The notes under the pieces: model-generated | Told to the model about the DNA's origin: nothing | Database searches by the model: none | What the model saw: only the letters and a program-made list of their open reading frames with translations | Shown here: piece after piece, positions 57,982 to 64,000 of the stretch | Numbering within the stretch: position 1 is the first letter of the stretch | Layout of the letters: the number at the start of each line of letters is the position of its first letter | Source: Acidobacteriota bacterium | GTDB taxonomy: Bacteria > Acidobacteriota > Terriglobia > Terriglobales > SCQP01 | Direction: 5' to 3' | Length of the DNA: 64,000 bases | Assembly (NCBI GenBank): GCA_021818955.1 | Contig: JAKASR010000001.1 | Span: forward strand, 248,001-312,000 | Translations under genes and position numbers: made by a program

Positions 57982-58923
57982 TCAGAACTGCAGCGGGCGG
58001 GTAGGCGGACGGGCGCTATTGAGCCAGGCGGTATAAACCAGGTCGGCGAGCATCCGCGCTCCGGCGGCGAGGCGGGCGATGACAAAATGACGCCCGGCGG
58101 CGCTGCCACGGCCGCGGAAGGCGCCTTGCCGATTCAGCCGGTAAAGCGGGATCACTTGTGTGTGCGTGACGCGGAGGTATTGCAAATAGGCCCGGAACGG
58201 ATGCGCGAGGCGGCGCGGCGGAACCAGCCGGCCGCGCAGCGCATCGGCGGGCACGGCGCGATTCACAAAAACCGTTTCGAAATAGGCATGAATGCGGTGC
58301 GAACGGGTGAACCCGGCCGGATCCGGACCTATCCAGCCATTGTATTGAATCGTGGTATGTAGCGGTTGCGAGCCGTCACCCACGTAATGGCTGAGCAGGC
58401 CCATGGTTTCGATGACATGGGCGTTGAAGGGGCCGAGGGCAAGATGCCGGGCGCGAGCGGCGCGGTATTCCTGAAACGCGATCAGCAGCCGCTGATAATA
58501 CTCAATCGCGGCATAGGGATTGAAGCCGACCTTGGCGGGCGCCAGTTGCGCCGCCTCGCGCGGATGTCCCTGGCGAGACAACGCCGCGGCGCGCTGCTGC
58601 AACGCCTGAATAAAGCCATAGCGGTCGCGCGGCCAATGGGAAGCGAAGGGAACCCGTTCCAGGTTGATGAAATGATCGGGCGCGTTTTCGGCATTGAGTT
58701 CGGTCAAGCCCGATTCGCGCCAACGATCGGGCTCATTGGTCAGAAAACGCAGAGCGGTGTTGGCGTGGCGGAGAAAAGCGGGTAGCACGGGCGGCAGGTC
58801 GGCCAGCGCGGCGCTGACGATCAGTTTATGGCCCTTGGCGCCCCAGGCCCAGGCCGGCGATATAAGATTCAAAATGCATAGCCCCGCCAAGCCCAGCCGC
58901 AGCAGACGTTTTACATTTTCCAT
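57982..58923 (-). CDS. S1/P1-type secreted nuclease
   Basis: A 313-residue exported zinc nuclease. Signal peptide cleaved near SPAWA-WGAKGH, leaving the N-terminal Trp that ligates zinc in this family. Other ligand regions: APDHFINLE, LLSHYVGDGSQPLHTT and HRIHAYFETVFVN. It cleaves single-stranded nucleic acids; here it probably serves nutrient acquisition or DNA scavenging. ATG at 58923; the open frame is longer upstream but lacks the signal peptide. Convergent with the TetR gene. Confidence 0.88.
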   Translation of the reverse strand: MENVKRLLRLGLAGLCILNLISPAWAWGAKGHKLIVSAALADLPPVLPAFLRHANTALRFLTNEPDRWRESGLTELNAENAPDHFINLERVPFASHWPRDRYGFIQALQQRAAALSRQGHPREAAQLAPAKVGFNPYAAIEYYQRLLIAFQEYRAARARHLALGPFNAHVIETMGLLSHYVGDGSQPLHTTIQYNGWIGPDPAGFTRSHRIHAYFETVFVNRAVPADALRGRLVPPRRLAHPFRAYLQYLRVTHTQVIPLYRLNRQGAFRGRGSAAGRHFVIARLAAGARMLADLVYTAWLNSARPPTRPLQF

Positions 58924-59139
58924 GGCCGCATTATATAAGCCAGGCACCGCCGGACGGGAAAAAGCCAGACCTTCCGGATTGCGCTTGCGGAACCGATAAA
59001 TGCAAGCAAGGGCTGGAATCCCGGGGCTTGCCGGGTATTTCAGAGCTCTGAAAAGACGATTGAAGGCGGTTCGGAGAAGTGATAATCTCAAGCCGTACCG
59101 GGGAATGGGCGGGGCTTAATCCGCTCCTTAAACCGCAGT

Positions 59140-59157
59140 CGAGAGTCCCGGCTCTCG
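59140..59157 (+). promoter_or_regulatory. hairpin abutting the DUF465 ribosome binding site
   Basis: CGAGAG-TCCCGG-CTCTCG forms a 6-bp stem ending at the first G of the GGAGGG ribosome binding site (59157-59162) of the next gene. It could modulate access to that site. Confidence 0.45.
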
Positions 59158-59169
59158 GAGGGTAGTGCC

Positions 59170-59406
59170 ATGAGCATGGATTCCGGGGTCATCCGGCAGG
59201 ATTTGATGGCCCACGATGAAACCTTCCGCCAGCTTGTTTCCCGCCATCATGAATTAGAAAGCCAATTAGATAAATTAAAAAGGCGAAAATACCTCTCCGC
59301 CGATGAAGAAGCGGAAGAGAACCGTATCAAAAAGCTGAAATTAAGGATTAAAGACGAGATGGAGCAACAGCTCCGCCGGCGATTGAGCGAAATCGCCGAA
59401 GCCTAA
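59170..59406 (+). CDS. DUF465 (YdcH-like) small coiled-coil protein
   Basis: A 78-residue helical protein matching the YdcH/DUF465 layout: FRQLVSRHHELESQLDKLKR then RRKYLSADEEAEENRIKKLKLRIKDEM is the conserved long helical hairpin (second half split here by motif). Function unknown across bacteria. GGAGGG lies 8 nt before the ATG. A second ATG three codons later is possible. Single gene. Confidence 0.85.
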   Translation: MSMDSGVIRQDLMAHDETFRQLVSRHHELESQLDKLKRRKYLSADEEAEENRIKKLKLRIKDEMEQQLRRRLSEIAEA

Positions 59407-59582
59407 CCGCAGGCGCGTTTTCAGCATCTGATTGGAGAGGCCGGGGAGGAGTGTGCCTCTATACACTTGCGCCGGCGAAATTCGCGTAAGCTAAAAAATC
59501 GCGAATGAGCACGGCATCCATGGCCGCGCGAGGTTCGTGAAAGGCGTAGCCTTGGCCGCTGAGCAACTGCGCCGCCTTGGAG

Positions 59583-62003
59583 ATGATTTACGCGCTGTTT
59601 ATCCTAGGGTGGCTGAGCCGGGCGGCTCCCCACCCCCAGACCCCGGGCCGGGCATGGATGCAGGCGCGGGTGTTGGATGTCAATGGCGCGCCGGTCAGCG
59701 GCGCCGAAATCTCCTTACTGCAGGGCGCGCGCAAGTGGCTGGTCTACACCAATCGCGCCGGCCTATTTCGGCTAGGGCCGCTCGCGCCCGGCCAATACCG
59801 GCTGCAAATCGAAAAACAGGGCTACTTCCAACTCGATCAGGCGATCGCCCTGCATCGGGGCTTAAATCGCGTCCATTTGCACCTGCAGCCGGCGCATGAA
59901 TTGCACCAGACGGTGCGCGTTGTCGCCCGCGCCAACCCGATTGAGCCGCAGCAGATGGCGCATAAATTTACGCTGAGCCAGCGTGATATTCGCAACTTGG
60001 CGTATCCGACCAGCCACAATCTGGTGGAAGCGCTGCCCGCAATTCCGAGCGTGGTGCTGGATAACAGCGGCCAACTGCACGTCGCCGGGGCACGATCGCA
60101 GGCGATCGAATACACCCTCGATGGCTTCGATATCTCCGACCCGGCCACCGGCACTTTATCGGCGCGGCTCAATGTGGATGCGGTGCGCAGCGTCAAGGTG
60201 GAAAGCGGCCGCTTCGGCGCGCAGCATCCCTCCGCCGGCGCCGGCGTGTTGTCGCTGCGCACCCTGACCGGCGGCAACCGGCTGCGCTTTGGCACTTCCA
60301 ATTTTTTGCCGGGGGTGAGCTTGAAACAAGGGCTGCAATTGGGCAACTGGTACCCGCGATTCACCCTCTCTGGCCCTTTTCGAAAAAATCGGGCTTGGTT
60401 TGCCGATGCCTTGAGCTTTCAGCACACACTCACGCTGGTGCCGCAGTTGCCCAGCGGTCAAAACACCGGTAATCAATGGGACGGAGACAACTTGTTCAGC
60501 ACCCAATACGAGCTCACGCCTCACCAGCAGTTGGAAGCCAATGTATTGTTCAACTTCAACCAGGACAGCTATCTCGGGCTGTCGCCGTTTACGCCGCGGG
60601 CGGCGACGACGAACTTTCGCGAGCGCCGTGGGTGGGCCAGCCTGAAAGACGAGATCACGCTGGGCGCCAACCTGATCGAGTTGGGTGGGGCTTACGATTT
60701 GGCGCACAGCACCACCCTGCCGCAGGGTGATTCCACCTATCGGCTGACGCCCCAAGGCCCGCGCGGCAATTACTTCCAAACCGTGCATGAGATTGCCAGC
60801 CGCGGCCAGGCTATTGCCAACGTGTTTTTCGGCAGTTGGCATGCCTGGGGTGAACATAACTTTCGAGTGGGCGGAGACTGGCTTGCGCCCCGGCTGCGGC
60901 AACAGGCTCAGCGACGCGAATTTGAGATTATCGGCGCCGGAGGCGCGGTGTTGCAGTCCAGCCAATTCCTCGGTTCGCCCCTGCTCACGGTGCACGATCA
61001 ACTGGCCGGCGTCTATGCCGAAGACGAGTGGCAGTTGGCGCGAAGCCTGCGCATCGAGCCGGCGTTGCGGGTGGACCATGATCAGTTGGCCGCCGGCGCG
61101 CTGCCGGCCCCGCGACTAGCGCTCAATTACGTGCCCTGGGCCAATAATCAAACCAAAATTTCCGCCGGTTGGGGCATCTTTTACCAGCCGGTGAACTTGA
61201 GTACTTATGCTTTAGCCTTCGACCAACAGCGCCAGGACACGCTCTATAATGCCGCCGGACAGCCGCAATCGCCGCCGTTTCTTATCCGCTTCGGCTTGCC
61301 GGGAGCCAAACTGAAAGCGCCCCGCTATTACACCAGCTTCCTGGGTTGGGAACAGGAATTGCCCGAGCGGGTCTTCCTCGGGCTGCGTTGGCTGCAGCGC
61401 CAGCAACGCGATGGGTTGGCCTATGAGAACCTGTCGCCCGCCGGTCCCACCGAATTTTTTCTTTTGCAAAACAACCGCCGCGATCACTATCACTCGTTTG
61501 AAGTCTCGTTGCGGCGCACTTTCCGGCAGGCGGCGATCTTTGGCGATTACATCCGCTCTCAGGCGACCACCAACGAAGCCATTGAGAATAATCTCGGCAC
61601 CGCGTTTTTTTCACCTCAGGCCGGCGGACCGCTGCCGTGGGATGTGCCCAACCGGCTGCTGCTCTGGGGCTGGGCGCCGACGCATATCTGGCAAATTCTC
61701 GGCAGTTGGTATTTGGATACCCGCACCGGCTATCCCTTCAACGTGGTGAATGCGCGCGAGCAGTTGGTGGGACCGCCCGGCCACCTACGCTATCCCAATT
61801 ATTTGAGCCTCAATGTCGCCTTTGAAAAGCGCTTCCGGTTTCATCAGCATGAATGGGCGCTGCGGCTGGCGGTTTTGAATATCACCAATCACAACAATCC
61901 CGACGCCGTGATCAACAATATCGCTTCGCCGGGCTTTCTCAGCTTTTCCGGGAGCGAGGGGCGGGTGTTTACCGGACGGCTGCGGCTGGTCGGCAGCCAT
62001 TAA
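59583..62003 (+). CDS. TonB-dependent receptor with carboxypeptidase-like N-domain
   Basis: An 806-residue outer-membrane receptor. Short signal-like lead (1-17), then a CarboxypepD_reg/beta-sandwich domain (about 28-105: ARVLDVNGAPVSGAEISLL, LGPLAPGQYRLQIEKQGYF), a plug (about 125-225: LVEALPAIPSVVLDNSGQ, YTLDGFDISDPATG) and a 22-strand-type barrel ending with GRLRLVGSH. The barrel end lacks a terminal aromatic residue, which is unusual. ATG at 59583 or TTG at 59577. It would take up a large substrate with TonB energy. No partner periplasmic genes adjoin it. Confidence 0.85.
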   Translation: MIYALFILGWLSRAAPHPQTPGRAWMQARVLDVNGAPVSGAEISLLQGARKWLVYTNRAGLFRLGPLAPGQYRLQIEKQGYFQLDQAIALHRGLNRVHLHLQPAHELHQTVRVVARANPIEPQQMAHKFTLSQRDIRNLAYPTSHNLVEALPAIPSVVLDNSGQLHVAGARSQAIEYTLDGFDISDPATGTLSARLNVDAVRSVKVESGRFGAQHPSAGAGVLSLRTLTGGNRLRFGTSNFLPGVSLKQGLQLGNWYPRFTLSGPFRKNRAWFADALSFQHTLTLVPQLPSGQNTGNQWDGDNLFSTQYELTPHQQLEANVLFNFNQDSYLGLSPFTPRAATTNFRERRGWASLKDEITLGANLIELGGAYDLAHSTTLPQGDSTYRLTPQGPRGNYFQTVHEIASRGQAIANVFFGSWHAWGEHNFRVGGDWLAPRLRQQAQRREFEIIGAGGAVLQSSQFLGSPLLTVHDQLAGVYAEDEWQLARSLRIEPALRVDHDQLAAGALPAPRLALNYVPWANNQTKISAGWGIFYQPVNLSTYALAFDQQRQDTLYNAAGQPQSPPFLIRFGLPGAKLKAPRYYTSFLGWEQELPERVFLGLRWLQRQQRDGLAYENLSPAGPTEFFLLQNNRRDHYHSFEVSLRRTFRQAAIFGDYIRSQATTNEAIENNLGTAFFSPQAGGPLPWDVPNRLLLWGWAPTHIWQILGSWYLDTRTGYPFNVVNAREQLVGPPGHLRYPNYLSLNVAFEKRFRFHQHEWALRLAVLNITNHNNPDAVINNIASPGFLSFSGSEGRVFTGRLRLVGSH

Positions 62004-62305
62004 AAGCTAAGATTTGCCGGGTTGCGGCGCCTTCTACCCGCTGCAATGGACTGGCGTGCCCGGTCCGGAAGCTTTGTTACAATTAGCGCATGTGCCGGTG
62101 CTCCAGTCTGCTGCTACCCATGCCCGCCTGTTGTGGTTGCGGAGCCGACGGGGGCGCTCCGTGCTGCGGACCTTCGATTCCGTAGCCCGAGCTTGCCACC
62201 GGCAACAACAGCCGGCGCGCGGATGATCTTCCCCTCGCCCGCGTTGTTCAACCCGCGACAGGCAGAATTTTTGCTCAAAGTGAATTTGCAAGGAGAAAGA
62301 GGACT
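62004..62305. other. 302-bp intergenic region without recognised elements
   Basis: GC-rich spacer between the receptor and sulfurtransferase genes. No hairpin, repeat module or convincing open frame seen; AAGGAG near 62290 serves the sulfurtransferase. Confidence 0.4.
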
Positions 62306-63166
62306 ATGAATTACGCGCATCCGGAGGTGCTGGTCCCAACCGTTTGGGTCGAGCAGCACTGGAACGATCCCCAAGTCCGCCTGGTTGAGGTGGATGTGGA
62401 TGCCAATGCTTACCACGAAGGCCACATTCCCGGCGCCATTGCCTGGGCCTGGAGCAGCCAGTTGTGCGACACCACGCGGCGCGACATCCTGAGCCGGGAG
62501 GCGTTTGAGAAACTGATGTCGGCCTCCGGCATTGGCAACGACACTACCGTCGTGCTCTACGGCGACAGCAACAACTGGTTTGCCGCCTGGGCTTTCTGGC
62601 AGATGAAGATTTACGGGCACAAGGATGCGCGCATGTTGAACGGCGGCCGGAAGAAATGGATCGCCGAGGGACGGGATCTGACGCCCGCGGTGCCGCATCC
62701 GCAACCGGCGCATTACAAGGCCGCCGCGGCGGATTTAAGCTTGCGCGCGTATTTGCCGCAGGCGCAGGCGGCCAGCCAGCAGCCAGGCGCCGACCTGGTG
62801 GACGTCCGCAGCCCGCAAGAGTTCACGGGCGAGATTTTTGCTCCCCCGGGACTGCCGGAGACCTGTCAGCGCGGCGGCCATATTCCCGGGGCGCGCAATA
62901 TCCCTTGGAGCAAGGCTTGCAATGACGACGGCACCTTCAAATCCGCCGACGAGCTCAAGGCGCTATATGGCGCCGAAGGCGTGGACGGATCGCGCCCGGT
63001 GATTGCCTATTGCCGCATTGGCGAGCGCTCCAGCCATACCTGGTTCGTGTTGCGCTACCTGCTGGGATATAAGCAGGTGACCAATTACGACGGCTCCTGG
63101 ACGGAATGGGGCAATCTGGTGGGTGCGCCGGTAGAGAAGGGCGTGGCGGCGGAGGTAAAGCCATGA
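62306..63166 (+). CDS. thiosulfate/3-mercaptopyruvate sulfurtransferase (two rhodanese domains)
   Basis: A 286-residue tandem rhodanese. The first domain (about 1-130: EVDVDANAYHEGHIPGAIAW, LYGDSNNWFAAWAFW) lacks the catalytic Cys; the second (about 155-280) has it at Cys236 in VIAYCRIGERSSHTW. The CRIGERSS active loop is closer to the thiosulfate than the 3-mercaptopyruvate type, but substrate is not certain. AAGGAG lies upstream of the ATG. Its stop overlaps the next gene's start (ATGA). Confidence 0.92.
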   Translation: MNYAHPEVLVPTVWVEQHWNDPQVRLVEVDVDANAYHEGHIPGAIAWAWSSQLCDTTRRDILSREAFEKLMSASGIGNDTTVVLYGDSNNWFAAWAFWQMKIYGHKDARMLNGGRKKWIAEGRDLTPAVPHPQPAHYKAAAADLSLRAYLPQAQAASQQPGADLVDVRSPQEFTGEIFAPPGLPETCQRGGHIPGARNIPWSKACNDDGTFKSADELKALYGAEGVDGSRPVIAYCRIGERSSHTWFVLRYLLGYKQVTNYDGSWTEWGNLVGAPVEKGVAAEVKP

Positions 63167-63378
63167 AAGCCGAGTATTACCGGGAACGTCGCCTGGAAGT
63201 CGCCGGTTGGCCGCTGCGGTTGACCAGCTATAAAATCGGCGAGAAGTTTTATTGCCATGCCGACAATGTCTCGCCCGGCGCCAATATCGCTCGCGCCTCG
63301 GCCTCCTCGCAGGAGGAAGCCGAGCGTCTGGCGCTGGAAAAAGCGCAGGAGCGGCTGCAACGCACGGTGCGCCGCTGA
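63163..63378 (+). CDS. small conserved protein coupled to the sulfurtransferase
   Basis: A 71-residue basic protein (MKAEYYRERRLEVAGWPLRL; ASASSQEEAERLALEKAQERL) with no cysteine pair or membrane segment beyond a single Cys in KFYCHADN. The ATG overlaps the sulfurtransferase stop by 4 bp, which indicates translational coupling. Possibly a partner or sulfur acceptor, but no family is recognised. Confidence 0.65.
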   Translation: MKAEYYRERRLEVAGWPLRLTSYKIGEKFYCHADNVSPGANIARASASSQEEAERLALEKAQERLQRTVRR

Positions 63379-63575
63379 TGATTGAGTGGATGAACCGCAG
63401 GCGCGGTCCCTTCATGCCGGGGCCGCGCGTGCTCTGGGATTCCCCTGCCGCTGCTCATCCCGGGCTTCCCGCACGCCGTAGCCGGCGCATTGTATTGCAG
63501 CGCACTCAGGCATGCCGCGCATTGACGGAAATCGATCAATCCAGTAGCTTAGATAATTACCTTTCAGGATTTTGA

Positions 63576-64000
63576 ATGCAGCGTTTTGATTTCCGCCTTG
63601 CGGCGGTGGTGGCACTGGCGGCGCTAGCCGCAGCTTGTGGCGGCAGCGGCTCCGCGCCGGTGACCCGCAAGAAGCCCCTCACGCCCTTTCTTATCACCAC
63701 GTTGTATAACCAATCCGCGCAGGACTGGTACAACATGCCCTCGGCAGTGGTGAACGTTCCCTACGCTTTTGGGTTGTTAACCAACGTGGGCGCAAAAAAT
63801 ACGGATACCCAGGCGCCCGTGACCTTTGAACTTTATGGCAAAACGCCTATGCCGCCCGGCCTGAGCCTTTCGCCCAACGGCATTATCGGGGGCACGCCCT
63901 CGCAGCCGGGCTTTTACTCGTTTAATGTGATCGCGGTTGACAGTTCCGCGCCCAACCCCAAAATCAGCGCCCCGGCCGGACTTTCCATTGAAATCGGACA
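63576..64000 (+). CDS. lipoprotein with putative Ig-like domain, partial
   Basis: The gene runs off the window end; 141 residues are seen. Signal peptide with lipobox LAAACGG (Cys about residue 22), then a beta-rich region in which LYGKTPMPPGLSLSPNGIIG and GTPSQPGFYSFNVIA (He_PIG-type putative Ig repeat) are typical of extracellular adhesive or enzyme-linked domains. AGGA precedes the ATG. Function open. Confidence 0.7.
   Translation, partial: MQRFDFRLAAVVALAALAAACGGSGSAPVTRKKPLTPFLITTLYNQSAQDWYNMPSAVVNVPYAFGLLTNVGAKNTDTQAPVTFELYGKTPMPPGLSLSPNGIIGGTPSQPGFYSFNVIAVDSSAPNPKISAPAGLSIEIG

Overview
The window is 64 kb of GC-rich chromosomal DNA from a Gram-negative bacterium. Outer-membrane beta-barrels, a TonB-dependent receptor with a carboxypeptidase-like N-domain, a TolC/adaptor/RND efflux operon and several lipoprotein signals show a diderm envelope. 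The mix (SBBP-repeat/choice-of-anchor protein, carboxypeptidase-type TonB receptor, multi-HAMP hybrid kinase, GH3, DUF190 proteins) most resembles Acidobacteriota. That placement is an inference from gene content only. I saw no tRNA, rRNA, CRISPR array, prophage or intact insertion sequence.

Layout. 0.2-2 kb: beta-barrel protein and three DUF190 units in two genes. 2.1-6.5 kb: a divergent cluster with a zinc-ribbon/HEAT protein and a small helical protein on the minus strand, and a dynamin-like GTPase, a P-loop ATPase and a second helical protein on the plus strand, joined by ATGA overlaps. The two helical proteins look like paralogues flanking the GTPase; this is the best candidate for an undescribed system. 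6.6-14.7 kb: one minus-strand operon (ArsR-rhodanese regulator, DUF2892 protein, TolC, adaptor, RND pump, UspA) with a palindromic operator candidate at its head. 14.8-17.6 kb: selB and pyrF. 17.9-28.5 kb: a signalling island with two tandem paralogous PAS kinases, a hemerythrin-like protein, a REC-PAS-kinase and a large hybrid kinase carrying eight near-identical 92-residue HAMP units.

28.9-39.1 kb: RlpA-like protein, polytopic membrane protein, mannose-1-phosphate guanylyltransferase, Ste24-type protease, an OmpR-type two-component pair, TlyA and ArgJ. 39.5-54 kb: SBBP-repeat exported protein, PfkB kinase, small zinc-ribbon protein, acyl-CoA dehydrogenase, MutY, a Sel1-repeat gene broken at an A7 run, RecX, PilT, phospholipase B-like lipoprotein, UPF0173 hydrolase, O-methyltransferase and TruB. 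54-64 kb: a GH3 beta-glucosidase divergent from a TetR regulator with two CACTGAGTG boxes between them, S1/P1 nuclease, DUF465 protein, TonB-dependent receptor, sulfurtransferase with a coupled small protein, and a lipoprotein cut by the window end.

Throughout the window intergenic spaces carry a dispersed repeat family in three modules: A (core GCGTTAACGGCCGAGTCGG followed by ACAGCAGTTTTCGTC), B (ending GTAAAAGCGGCCGAGCCGC) and C (palindrome GGCAATTTCGGAGAAATTGC). Several genes end inside or against these repeats and take their stop codons from them. Start codons were chosen from ribosome binding sites, overlaps and family lengths; uncertain ones are stated.
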